Positions 1 through 9,357 of a stretch of DNA of 64,000 bases are shown here, in pieces. The position numbers were made by a program, and so were the translations under genes. The stretch's first letter is position 1; each line of letters starts with the position of its first letter. Origin of the DNA: Geobacter sp. (lineage in GTDB: Bacteria > Desulfobacterota > Desulfuromonadia > Geobacterales > Pseudopelobacteraceae). The stretch covers positions 1-64,000 of the forward strand of contig JANYBN010000127.1 in assembly GCA_025360785.1 (NCBI GenBank), written 5' to 3'. Below the pieces are notes generated by a model. The model did no database searches, was not told the origin of the DNA, and saw only the letters and a list, made by a program, of their open reading frames with translations.

Positions 1-1
1 T

Positions 2-559
2 GGTGCCGGATATTTTGTCGGCGGGGGTGCCCTGTTTTTCTGCGACGGCGATGTACATGCAGAGCAGGATGGCGGCGGTGGAGTTGATGGTCATGGAGGT
101 GGAGACCTTGTCGAGCGGGATGCCGTCGAAGAGGATTTCCATGTCGGCCAGTGAGTCGATGGCGACGCCGACTTTGCCGACTTCACCAAGGCTCATGCCG
201 GCGTCGGAGTCGTAGCCCATCTGGGTCGGCAGGTCGAAGGCGATGGAGAGCCCGGTCTGTCCGGCCGAGAGGAGGTATTTGTAGCGTTCGTTGGATTCTT
301 TGGCGGTGCCGAACCCGGCGTACTGGCGCATGGTCCAGAAACGGCCGCGGTACATGGTCGGCTGGACGCCGCGAGTGTAGGGGTATTCGCCCGGCAGGCC
401 GAGCTGTTCTTCGTAGCCGGGATAGTCGAAGCCGGGGGTGAAGCAGCGCTCCATCTCGATGTTAGAGGAGGTCAGGAACGGATCCATCCGCTCGGGTGAC
501 TTGGCGAGGCTTTTGGCTATTTTTTCATTCCACTTCTGTTTGCTGTCGTTGATGCTCAT
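2..559 (-). CDS. methylmalonyl-CoA mutase, N-terminal part (gene continues beyond left edge)
   Basis: Reverse-strand translation [97 protein letters not shown].. matches the methylmalonyl-CoA mutase large-subunit N-terminus; open at the edge. Confidence 0.93.
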   Translation of the reverse strand, partial: MSINDSKQKWNEKIAKSLAKSPERMDPFLTSSNIEMERCFTPGFDYPGYEEQLGLPGEYPYTRGVQPTMYRGRFWTMRQYAGFGTAKESNERYKYLLSAGQTGLSIAFDLPTQMGYDSDAGMSLGEVGKVGVAIDSLADMEILFDGIPLDKVSTSMTINSTAAILLCMYIAVAEKQGTPADKISGT

Positions 560-674
560 ATTGTTTACACCTCAAATAATAGATTTTTTACAAGGTTCAA
601 TTTTCAAATAAAAAGCCAGGGGAGAAGAGACACTCCCCGCCCTGGCCTTTGATTCATCGCCATTCTTTTTAATT

Positions 675-3554
675 TTACAGTACAGCCTTAAGATATTCAG
701 CTGTTCGCTCACGTTTTTCTTTTTCAATCGCCTTTGGATCGACTTCTACAAATTTCTCATCCGGAGTAATCTTGAAGAGCGGCTGCCCCTTCTGGACAAT
801 GGAACCATCGCCACTCTGGATAACAATCTTGTCGATCGTACCGGAGAATGTTGCCCGGACCGTATTGAACATCTTCATAACTTCGATGATATATAACGCC
901 TGCCCTTTCTCAAAATGCATACCCTCGTGTACGAAGGTAGGCAGACCAGGCGCTTCCTGACCGTAATACATACCGCCGCAGATCGCCACGACTTCATCGG
1001 CTTTCGTAGATGGAGGCGGAACCAGGATCTTTTTCATGCGCGCCTGCAACTCGGCGTCAAACAGGTAATCCGGGATTGTTACTTCAAGATCTTCTTCTAC
1101 CCGGAAATCCCAGAAGTTGGTTTTATCGGCAATCAGGAACAGCATCCCCAGCAGCTCTACTCCCGCTTCAAAACCGAAGTGCGATGCACGGATTTCTGCC
1201 CATAATTCAGTAGAATAGCCACCCTGCGGTTTCACTTTCTGCAGAATATCGTTCAGCTTGGCGTGATCATCCGGGCCGAGCTTGAATTTGTCGTTAAGAG
1301 TTGCGTAGAAGCTAAGGGCCTTCTGCAATACCTCGTTATCATGATTCCAGATAATTTCGGCTGCCGGTACGCTGGCACGATAGGTCATGTTCAGGTACTT
1401 GTACGTTTCATCGAGAATAATCAGCGGATTTTTGAGCCAGACGACCTGGCCCTTTTCCATTTTGAAGTTCTTCCGGTTGAGACTCAGCCAGCCTGACAGA
1501 AGGTGCGGATCGTTGATAAACTTTTCAATCGGGCGGGTTACCAGAGTCCCCTTGCGATCAAGAGTCTGCGACATGGCCTTGGCTACATCAGGTTGATCGG
1601 GGAACTGCTCACCCACCAGCTTGGCGTACTGTTTCTTCATCTGGATAAAGGCGAAAACCGGGTCAAGCTTACTGGCCTCTTCCTTCAGCAGTCCGATCAG
1701 AGTCAGATACGGCACGACAAAGCGGGTGGTCGGTTTGGCCATAACATTATAGCCAAGGAACCAGTTGACCAGCCCGTAATGAAATTCCAGATTGGTACCG
1801 AGATCGTTGCCCCGCAGAGTTGTATGGCATAATACCTTTGACATCTGCTGGTAACTTTCAAGCCGGTCGTTCCCTTTGGTGAGGAGCAGGGCGATGTTTG
1901 AGTCGTATGCCCCGGCAACGCGGTAGCGCATGAACATGTCAGTATCGGGATTTACCAGGCAGATGCCCTGGTCATCGCGAATTTCACCCTCAATCGGCTT
2001 GGACCAGTAGCGGATCAAGCCACCGGCATGCGGTGAAAGCGAGGCATCGGTTGCATTCAGACGGGCTTCGGCAGATGCGTTGAAGCGTACGAACCGCTCC
2101 GGCTTGGGAAGACGTCCCTTGTGACGGGCGATAAGCGCCATCGCTTCGACCAGCGACTCAACAATGAAAAAGTCATTTTTATTCTTGGGGTTGGTGAATT
2201 TGAGGCTATAGCAGAGCTCGGTAACACGATGCTCAACCTGGATGCGGGTGTTGACCTCCATAAAGTAGTGACGGTCGCGGTCGACAATGCACTCAAAAGT
2301 TGAAGCAGAGTCGAGTCCGACAGCCTGCCCAAAACGCGCCGACTCCTCCTCCATACGTTTAAGCACTTTCAGGTCGCTCTCAAGAGCCTTGACTTCGGCT
2401 TTGCGCCCGGCTTTTTTGGCGCTTTCAATAGCCGTCATCAACCCTTCCTGCGTAACAGAAACCTCCAGCAGTTTCTGCTCATGCATCTGCAGCGAACAGT
2501 CGCGGCCACCCAGCGAGATGCACCACTCGCCATTGCCGAGCAACTGAATTTCATTGTGACGGGTCTGCTCAATATTCAATTCAACAAGTACGTTTTTATT
2601 GTCGCCGACACCGTTGGCCTTTACTTCGTTCAGGACCTCACGCACCAGCGTTGGAGCTTCGGCTGCTGCAGCAGTAATCTGCTTGTCGGTCGCTTTCTTG
2701 AGGGTAAGAAGCGAGCCCCCCAGAATACGCTGCCCCTTGCCGCCGCCACCACCGATCGCCTTGATGCGGAAGCGACTCTGCGGGAATTTTTTAAACAGTT
2801 CCACTACTTCTGACTGAACCTGAGCACACAGCTCTTCGATCGAGAAGAGGTCGATACCTTTGCGATATGACGCCATCAGGATGTAATCAGCCAGTACTTC
2901 AACTTCGATTTTCTTGTCGTTAAGAACTTTGCTGTCGCAATCAAGCCCCTCGGCACCGGCCAGTTTGACCAGCTTTTCGCGGGTAGGGAATTTTTTCAGC
3001 AGGGTCAGCGCCGTTATGTTGTTGATACCGGGGGTAACACTTACGTTCACCGCCAGAGCGGTCCTTTTGGCCTCATCCTTTTTCCCGGCCTTGGCCTGTG
3101 TTGACGCACATGGACCGATAAATTTAAGCCCGGCATTTTCAATCGTGGCAACAAACTCTTCGTCTTCCGCCATGAAGCCGTACCCGGCAAACACAGAATC
3201 ATAGCCGTTATCCTTGGCTATCTTGATAATCTGGTTCATACGCTCGACGCGCTCTTCTTTGCTGGCGCCGCTGTAGTCTGGCACCCGATGAACACGGGTC
3301 GAATCGGTCAGTTGGCGCAATTCAGGAGCCAGGGCGTTTGGATAGACAATCGAATCTTTCTCTGACAACAGGATCCCGAAATGGGTGATGCCCATCTCGG
3401 CGTAAACATCCATGGCCTCTTTGCGGATCGGGCCACGGCAGACGATCAAAGGCTTTAAATCCTCACTGGCGAACGAGCGGACCCATTCGGATTGTGACAG
3501 GTTCAAACGGCGATCTCGGTGAATCAGCGGATTGTGTTTGTAGTAATCAGTCAT
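675..3554 (-). CDS. biotin-dependent acyl-CoA carboxylase: biotin carboxylase plus BCCP (atypical, 959 aa)
   Basis: ATP-grasp loop KAIGGGGGKGQRI, FMEVNTRIQVEHRVTE motif and C-terminal biotinyl motif EVMKMFNTV. Confidence 0.9.
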   Translation of the reverse strand: MTDYYKHNPLIHRDRRLNLSQSEWVRSFASEDLKPLIVCRGPIRKEAMDVYAEMGITHFGILLSEKDSIVYPNALAPELRQLTDSTRVHRVPDYSGASKEERVERMNQIIKIAKDNGYDSVFAGYGFMAEDEEFVATIENAGLKFIGPCASTQAKAGKKDEAKRTALAVNVSVTPGINNITALTLLKKFPTREKLVKLAGAEGLDCDSKVLNDKKIEVEVLADYILMASYRKGIDLFSIEELCAQVQSEVVELFKKFPQSRFRIKAIGGGGGKGQRILGGSLLTLKKATDKQITAAAAEAPTLVREVLNEVKANGVGDNKNVLVELNIEQTRHNEIQLLGNGEWCISLGGRDCSLQMHEQKLLEVSVTQEGLMTAIESAKKAGRKAEVKALESDLKVLKRMEEESARFGQAVGLDSASTFECIVDRDRHYFMEVNTRIQVEHRVTELCYSLKFTNPKNKNDFFIVESLVEAMALIARHKGRLPKPERFVRFNASAEARLNATDASLSPHAGGLIRYWSKPIEGEIRDDQGICLVNPDTDMFMRYRVAGAYDSNIALLLTKGNDRLESYQQMSKVLCHTTLRGNDLGTNLEFHYGLVNWFLGYNVMAKPTTRFVVPYLTLIGLLKEEASKLDPVFAFIQMKKQYAKLVGEQFPDQPDVAKAMSQTLDRKGTLVTRPIEKFINDPHLLSGWLSLNRKNFKMEKGQVVWLKNPLIILDETYKYLNMTYRASVPAAEIIWNHDNEVLQKALSFYATLNDKFKLGPDDHAKLNDILQKVKPQGGYSTELWAEIRASHFGFEAGVELLGMLFLIADKTNFWDFRVEEDLEVTIPDYLFDAELQARMKKILVPPPSTKADEVVAICGGMYYGQEAPGLPTFVHEGMHFEKGQALYIIEVMKMFNTVRATFSGTIDKIVIQSGDGSIVQKGQPLFKITPDEKFVEVDPKAIEKEKRERTAEYLKAVL

Positions 3555-3602
3555 TGCTATATATCTCCAATCTTCGTCGGATAGTAGGGTTCGGTTTTTG
3601 CC

Positions 3603-5336
3603 TTAGTGGAACTCTCTCTGTATGCCACCCATTGGAGATGGCTTGTAATGGCGCAGGAAGAAGTTCATATTTTCGCCCAGTACCTTGCGCAAATCAGTAG
3701 GCATTACGATCGAAGAGATCGAGCCGAGTGCCAGACCTTCTCTCGGGTTCATCAGTTCTTTTTCGTACCTGGTGTTAAGTACGGCCTCTTGCAGCTTCAG
3801 CCACTCGCTGGCTTCTTTTTCGGCATCTTTCTTGGCATCATCACCATTCATACCGGCTGCAATACGCTCTTTGGTCCCGTTTTTAGCCATATCGCCTGCG
3901 GTCCCACGGATTTTGCGCATTTCATCCTTATAGACGAATTCTTTACCAGCCGGCCCCATAACCGCAAGACGGGTGGTAGGAAGCGCCAGCACCAGGTCAG
4001 CGCCGGTAGGATAGTTGTTGTAGGATGCATAGGCGCCGCCGTAAGCGTTGCGCAGAATCAGCAGGATACGTGGCGTGCGAACATCGACGATGGAATCCAG
4101 CATCGAGCGACCAGCCTGGACGATGCCGCGTGACTCCTGCTCACGACCGGGCAGAAAACCGGTGGTGTCTTCCATGAAGATGATCGGGATGTTGTAGATA
4201 TTGCAAAAACGTACAAAACGGGCGATTTTGACCGCTGAATCGCAGTCGATCTGGCCGGAGGATACGGCGCTGTTGTTAGCGCAGAAGCCGACGACATTGC
4301 CATCCAGACGACCAAATGCGGTCACTACCTCACGGGCACGGTCGGGCTGCAGCTCGAAGTAATCACCATGATCACAGATCTGCTGAATAATGATCGAAAC
4401 GTCAAATGGAGTATTGAAACCGGTCGGCGAGTTGAAAGCTTTTTTAAGCAGGGTGTTGATCTCCCAGGTCTTCCGGTCAAGCGGGTCGCTGGTCTTTTGA
4501 TATGGCGCCATCACGCTGTTGTTGTCCGGAATGTAGGAGAGCAGCCGCAGCGCGGTACGCAGGGCGGCAACTTCGTCATCAACTGTCAGATCGGCAACGC
4601 CTGATTTACCGTGAACCCTGGGTCCACCCAGCTCCTCCGGTGTAATATCCTCACCTAATACTGATTTGACGACCCCAGGGCCGGTCAGACCGAAAAAGGT
4701 GTCTTGTGGCTGAATCAGGAAACTACCCTGACGCGGTAGATAGCTGCCTCCACCGGCATTAAAGCCGAACATGCACATGATGGATGGCACAACGCCACTG
4801 ATTTTGCGCAGCGCCGTAAAGGCTTCAGCGTAACCGTCGAGACCGCCGACACCGGCAGGAACAAAGGCACCGGCGCTGTCGTTCATGCCGATAACCGGTA
4901 TACCCTTTTCACCAGCCATATTGAAAAGCTTGGCGAGCTTGCTGCCGTTTGTCGCATCGATTGAGCCGGCGCGGACGGTAAAGTCATGCCCGTAAATAGC
5001 GACATCACGGCCATCCACGTTGATAATTCCGGTAACCAGAGAAGCTCCGTCCAGATTTTTACCCCAGTTTTGAAAGAGGATATTCGGCTGGCTGGCAGTC
5101 AAGGTGCGAATACGTTCCCAGACGGTCATACGCTTCTTGAAGTGCTGCTTCTCGATCTGATCAATGCTGACCGAATGTATCGGGCGCTGAATCAGGTCAT
5201 GACCTGCCTGCATGGCTTCTTCGTAGCCACCCTTTTTCCCTGGGATTTCCCCGGGAATCGTGAATTCAAGAGTTTCAGCCGGCGCGAACGGGTTTTTCAG
5301 TGATGGTTTAATTGCAGTTTTTGACATCTTCGCCAT
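3603..5336 (-). CDS. acyl-CoA (propionyl-CoA-type) carboxylase, carboxyltransferase subunit
   Basis: Carboxyltransferase motifs [50 protein letters not shown], in operon with the biotin carboxylase. Confidence 0.92.
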   Translation of the reverse strand: MAKMSKTAIKPSLKNPFAPAETLEFTIPGEIPGKKGGYEEAMQAGHDLIQRPIHSVSIDQIEKQHFKKRMTVWERIRTLTASQPNILFQNWGKNLDGASLVTGIINVDGRDVAIYGHDFTVRAGSIDATNGSKLAKLFNMAGEKGIPVIGMNDSAGAFVPAGVGGLDGYAEAFTALRKISGVVPSIMCMFGFNAGGGSYLPRQGSFLIQPQDTFFGLTGPGVVKSVLGEDITPEELGGPRVHGKSGVADLTVDDEVAALRTALRLLSYIPDNNSVMAPYQKTSDPLDRKTWEINTLLKKAFNSPTGFNTPFDVSIIIQQICDHGDYFELQPDRAREVVTAFGRLDGNVVGFCANNSAVSSGQIDCDSAVKIARFVRFCNIYNIPIIFMEDTTGFLPGREQESRGIVQAGRSMLDSIVDVRTPRILLILRNAYGGAYASYNNYPTGADLVLALPTTRLAVMGPAGKEFVYKDEMRKIRGTAGDMAKNGTKERIAAGMNGDDAKKDAEKEASEWLKLQEAVLNTRYEKELMNPREGLALGSISSIVMPTDLRKVLGENMNFFLRHYKPSPMGGIQREFH

Positions 5337-5385
5337 CCTTCCAGTTTAATGTATATCAACAACCTGAGTTGGTTTTGCTGTGAGT

Positions 5386-5949
5386 TTATCGTGTTACGAC
5401 AGCCAGCACCTTTACTTCTGAGCCATCTCTAGAAAGCAGACGGTGCTTCAATGATGAATCAAAATATACGCAGTCACCCTCATCCAGAACAATACGCTTT
5501 TCATCAAGAACAAGTTCCGCAGTTCCGCTCATGATGAAGAGAAACTCTTCACCGTCATGGCTGTAGGTGTTTTCTTCAAGCGCTTTTTCGGTGATGGAAA
5601 GCAGAAATGGTTCCATCTTCTTGTTTTGTTTGTGGAATGAAAGCGATTCGTAGGAATAGCCCTGGCTGGTTCCTGCTTTGGAGATAACGCGTGGGATCGA
5701 TTTTCGTTCGTTGGCTCTGACGACTTCAAAGCGGCATTCCTCTTCATCTTCGGTGAAGAATATGCCGATTTTTACATCAAAGAACTTAGCGATTCTGGAG
5801 AGTGTGGCAATCGGAGGTGAAACATTATTATTCTCGATTTGAGAAATGAGGGCAGGAGAAAACCCCGTCTCCTTGGCAACAGCCTGGAGAGTCAGTTTTT
5901 TTGAAAGGCGGAGCTTCTTGATTTTAGCCCCAATGTTGAATTCGCGCAT
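5386..5949 (-). CDS. XRE-family transcriptional regulator with C-terminal cupin domain
   Basis: N-terminal HTH (IKKLRLSKKLTLQAVAKETGFSPALISQIENNNVSPPIATLSRIAKFF) and cupin (HDGEEFLFIMSGTAELVLDEKRIVLDEGDCVYFDSSLKHRLLS). Confidence 0.92.
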   Translation of the reverse strand: MREFNIGAKIKKLRLSKKLTLQAVAKETGFSPALISQIENNNVSPPIATLSRIAKFFDVKIGIFFTEDEEECRFEVVRANERKSIPRVISKAGTSQGYSYESLSFHKQNKKMEPFLLSITEKALEENTYSHDGEEFLFIMSGTAELVLDEKRIVLDEGDCVYFDSSLKHRLLSRDGSEVKVLAVVTR

Positions 5950-5994
5950 CCAAACCCCTGGCTACAAAAGTAAAACTCAGTTTCCGTGCGGGGT

Positions 5995-6004
5995 TTGTAT
6001 ACAA
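5995..6004. promoter_or_regulatory. perfect palindrome TTGTATACAA upstream of the XRE-cupin gene; candidate operator
   Basis: 10-bp perfect palindrome about 46 bp upstream of the start codon at 5949. Confidence 0.3.
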
Positions 6005-6096
6005 TTTGCTTTACAATGTCAATAAAATTCCTTCAGCACAGATCAAATAACAACAGGCTGAATAAATTCAGTTTTATTGATATTAAAATTAATAAC

Positions 6097-7377
6097 TCAC
6101 TGTTTGAGTCTGCGCGCCAACAGTTGAAGGGTATGAACTACCTCAACATTCGAACCGTGCTGTTTGAGGCCGTCGGAGAGCTGCATCATGCAGCCGGGAC
6201 AACCGGTTGCAACGGCCTTGGCACCGGTTGCAATAATAGCTTCGCTCTTAACATCATTGATGTTCATGGAGGAGTCGTAGTGATAGACATTGAAAGTACC
6301 ACCCAGTCCGCAGCATTTGTCAGCCCCTTCCATTTCAACCAGCTCAACCCCTGGAGTCGCCTGCAACAGCTCACGCGGCTGTTTTGTTATACCGCGTGTA
6401 CGGAGATGACACGGGTCGTGATAGGTTATGCGGATATCTTCGCCGCCGCCGGTCTCAGCCGGATCAAGTCCCAGCTGCCGCAGCAACTGTGACGCATCGA
6501 CCGTCTTTTTCGCAAGAGCATCAAGGCGTTCACGCAACTCCGGATTGCGCTTTCCCACCACAAGCGGATACAGACGATGCAGGGCGCCGCCGCAGGTAGC
6601 GCACGCGCTCATGACATAATCCACCTCATATTTTTCAAATTCTTCCAGATTTTTTTCAGCCAGATCGCGCACAGTTGTGAGATCGCCGCCCGACATACCA
6701 GGCAGTCCGCAGCACTGCTGCCCCTTGGGGATGATGATCGTACAGCCGAGATGACGGAACAGCGCCAGAGCGGCCTCGCCGACATCGGTATAGACAAAGT
6801 TGGTCATACAGCCGACAAAAAAAGCGATGCGCGGCTTGCCCGGTTCGCCCGGTATGACTTCGGGATGCTGATCGATAAAACTGTTTTTGGCTATTTCGGG
6901 GATAAAGCGTGTATTGCCAATGAACGGCACCGGAAAACGCAGGCGTAGACCGGACGTTTCCGGAACCTTTTTGAAGAAGAGCGGGCCTAACAATGAGGCC
7001 ATCTTTGCCCCCATCTTCATGCGGCTTCTGTTCTTGATTACCTGGCCGACAGCGGCATGGAAAGTGGTCAGACCACGTTTCTGCGCCAGAGACTCACGTG
7101 CGGCGATAACGATCTCGTCGGTCGGAACATCGTTGGGACATTTCTCCACGCAACTGCCGCAGAGCAGGCATTTGGACATCGCCAGATAAGTCTGGTCGTC
7201 AAGCTCGATATCGTCGGCCAACACATGCTGGGCCAGCGCCACTTTGCCACGGGCCACCGCCGGCTCACGCTGAAATGTAGCGAACGCCGGGCAGTTGGTA
7301 CGACAGGCGCCGCATTTGACACATTTTTTCAGCTGGTCTTCAACCCGTTTGAGGGGATCGATGTTTTCAGTAGTCAT
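6097..7377 (-). CDS. (Fe-S)-binding protein, glycolate/lactate oxidase iron-sulfur subunit-like (GlcF/LldE type)
   Basis: Two 4Fe-4S motifs (CVKCGACRTNCP, CLLCGSCVEKCP) and CCG-type cysteine motifs (QQCCGLPG, DKCCGLGG). Confidence 0.9.
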   Translation of the reverse strand: MTTENIDPLKRVEDQLKKCVKCGACRTNCPAFATFQREPAVARGKVALAQHVLADDIELDDQTYLAMSKCLLCGSCVEKCPNDVPTDEIVIAARESLAQKRGLTTFHAAVGQVIKNRSRMKMGAKMASLLGPLFFKKVPETSGLRLRFPVPFIGNTRFIPEIAKNSFIDQHPEVIPGEPGKPRIAFFVGCMTNFVYTDVGEAALALFRHLGCTIIIPKGQQCCGLPGMSGGDLTTVRDLAEKNLEEFEKYEVDYVMSACATCGGALHRLYPLVVGKRNPELRERLDALAKKTVDASQLLRQLGLDPAETGGGEDIRITYHDPCHLRTRGITKQPRELLQATPGVELVEMEGADKCCGLGGTFNVYHYDSSMNINDVKSEAIIATGAKAVATGCPGCMMQLSDGLKQHGSNVEVVHTLQLLARRLKQ

Positions 7378-7464
7378 TCAAAATCCTTCTTAAGGCGGAG
7401 TAACAAGGAAACAACACATATTTCTATAGTAAACAAAGAGACCCGTGGATTTCAAGTTGTTTAA

Positions 7465-8802
7465 TCAAGAATTCTGAGCCACCAGATGTGTTCTCCACTC
7501 TTCCAGTGACTCAAGCGCTCGTTCCGCCAGTTTCTGACGCCGTTCCTTCTTCTTGATCTTCCCCGGCAAGGCTGGGAAAAGGCCGTAATTTACATTCATC
7601 GGCTGGAAATGTTTTACGTCCGCATTGGTAATATGGTGCATCAGGGCGCCCAGGGCGGTTTCCGGCGACGGCACCGCAATCGGTTTGCCCTGTACATATT
7701 CAACAGCGGCGATACCGGCCAGAAAACCACTGGCTGCCGATTCCACATAACCTTCCACGCCAGTGATCTGACCGGCAAAGAAGATGCGCGGATCGCTCTT
7801 CAGCTGCTGGGTTGCTTCCAGCAGAGCCGGAGAGTTGATAAAGGTATTGCGGTGCATCGAACCGAGACGGACGAACTCGACATTTTCAAGCCCCGGAATC
7901 ATCCGGAAGATGCGGCGCTGTTCAGGCCAGGTCAGCTTGGTCTGAAACCCGACCAGGTTATACATGGTTTTCTCCCGGTTTTCGGCACGCAACTGAATAA
8001 CGGCATGCGCCTCGTGGCCGGTATTTGGATCGATCAGGCCGACCGGCTTCATCGGCCCGAAACGGAGTGTCTCCACGCCGCGCGACGCCAGCTCCTCCAC
8101 CGGCATGCACCCTTCGAAGTGGACAACCTTCTCAAAATCCCGCGCCGGCACCTTCTCGCCACTATTCAAAGCTTCGATAAACCGCAGGTATTCTTCCTCG
8201 TTCAGCGGACAGTTGAGATAGTCATCGCCGTCACCCTTGCCGTAACGCGAGGCGGCAAATACCTTGGACATGTCAAGTGAATCGAATGCCACAATCGGAG
8301 CGATGGCATCATAGAAATAGAGGCGATCACCGGTCAGATCAGACAGCGACACCGCCAGCGCATCACTTGTCAGCGGCCCGGAGGCAATGACAACGATCCC
8401 TTCAGCCGGAATTGCCGTTGTCTCGCTCCGTTCGATCCGGATCAGAGGATGAGATTCTATCTTGGCGGTAACATAATCGGAAAAAAGCTTACGATCAACC
8501 GCCAGAGCGCCACCGGCCGGGACAGAAGTAGCCTCGGCAGCCTCGATAGTCAGAGAACCACAACGACGCAGCTCCTCTTTTAGCAACCCCACGGCATTAT
8601 CAAGCGAGATGCCGCGCAGGGAGTTGGAGCAAACCAGCTCCGCCAGACCGGGCAGCTCGTGAGCAGGCGAGAACTTTACAGGTTTCATTTCGTGGAGGAC
8701 AACGTTGATGCCGCGCTGGGCGGCCTGCCATGTGGCTTCGCAGCCGGCAAGGCCGCCGCCGATGATGGTGATGTGATTTTGTGGTTCGATGTTATTTGGC
8801 AA
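7465..8802 (-). CDS. trmFO: methylenetetrahydrofolate--tRNA-(uracil-5-)-methyltransferase TrmFO
   Basis: FAD motif [54 protein letters not shown] motifs. Confidence 0.96.
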   Translation of the reverse strand: MPNNIEPQNHITIIGGGLAGCEATWQAAQRGINVVLHEMKPVKFSPAHELPGLAELVCSNSLRGISLDNAVGLLKEELRRCGSLTIEAAEATSVPAGGALAVDRKLFSDYVTAKIESHPLIRIERSETTAIPAEGIVVIASGPLTSDALAVSLSDLTGDRLYFYDAIAPIVAFDSLDMSKVFAASRYGKGDGDDYLNCPLNEEEYLRFIEALNSGEKVPARDFEKVVHFEGCMPVEELASRGVETLRFGPMKPVGLIDPNTGHEAHAVIQLRAENREKTMYNLVGFQTKLTWPEQRRIFRMIPGLENVEFVRLGSMHRNTFINSPALLEATQQLKSDPRIFFAGQITGVEGYVESAASGFLAGIAAVEYVQGKPIAVPSPETALGALMHHITNADVKHFQPMNVNYGLFPALPGKIKKKERRQKLAERALESLEEWRTHLVAQNS

Positions 8803-8946
8803 AGGGTTCTCCTGATGCTTCGTTATAATTTATGTTCATTGCGCACTATATCAGTTCTCCAGAACAAACAAAGGACATTATCAATATCTTTTCCTCAATA
8901 AAACATATCCTATGGACTTACTCATGCCTGTAATAGCGATTACAAT

Positions 8947-9081
8947 GCGTTTAATTTACAACTAATATTAAACGCGACAACCACACTACTTGCTTTAAAT
9001 TTTAGCAAGTTAACCAACCGACAATTTCTAATAACAGTTTAGACCCGTTTAAATTTTATTCAGAAGATGAAATTTAAACGG
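8947..9081. repeat. three consecutive perfect inverted repeats (hairpin array) in an AT-rich intergenic region
   Basis: GCGTTTAAT(8947-8955)/ATTAAACGC(8967-8975); ACTTGCT(8988-8994)/AGCAAGT(9004-9010); CCGTTTAAATTT(9045-9056)/AAATTTAAACGG(9070-9081). Confidence 0.7.
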
Positions 9082-9090
9082 CATAAACTT

Positions 9091-9198
9091 TTAGCTCCTT
9101 GCCGCCTCTTCCAATGCAGCATCCATTTTATCTACATGCAGGCGTATCAATTCATCCTGTATCGCAATTGCACGATTTATTAAAGTTTCAACGTCCAT
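9091..9198 (-). pseudogene. short ORF or gene remnant (35 aa, MDVETLINRAIAIQDELIRLHVDKMDAALEEAARS)
   Basis: Protein-like composition; the frame reads upstream into a common dispersed repeat rather than an obvious promoter or RBS. Confidence 0.25.
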
Positions 9199-9246
9199 CA
9201 AATCTGCATGTCGCAAAATATCCAGAGTAAACCTGGAAAGACAAAA

Positions 9247-9294
9247 AGCCCCCTCATCCGCCCTTCGGGCACCTTCTCCCTTGGGGAGAAGGGA
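9247..9294. repeat. dispersed REP-like repeat (CCCCTCATCCGCCCTTCGGGCACCTTCTCCCTTGGGGAGAAGGG)
   Basis: Sequence type known as a widespread intergenic repeat; gives the characteristic spurious peptide SPREKVPEGRMRG in one frame. Confidence 0.75.
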
Positions 9295-9296
9295 AT

Positions 9297-9328
9297 AAAA
9301 AAGGACAGTGCCGAAGCGCTGTCCTTTT
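9297..9328 (-). terminator. Rho-independent terminator downstream of topA
   Basis: AAAAGGACAGCGCTTCGGCACTGTCCTTTTTT on the minus strand, 30 bp after the topA stop. Confidence 0.85.
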
Positions 9329-9357
9329 GCACAACCTTTATGAAACCGTCCGCTCTA

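Noticed and set aside
3606-4133. 175-aa plus-strand ORF inside the carboxyltransferase gene
   Set aside because: Antisense shadow of a conserved gene.
7609-8280. 223-aa plus-strand ORF inside trmFO
   Set aside because: Antisense shadow; composition rich in His/Arg/Gln and no domain.
8947-9081. Integron attC-like site array
   Set aside because: Hairpins are AT-rich without the usual R'/R'' core (GTTRRRY/RYYYAAC) arrangement, and no integrase or cassettes are nearby.
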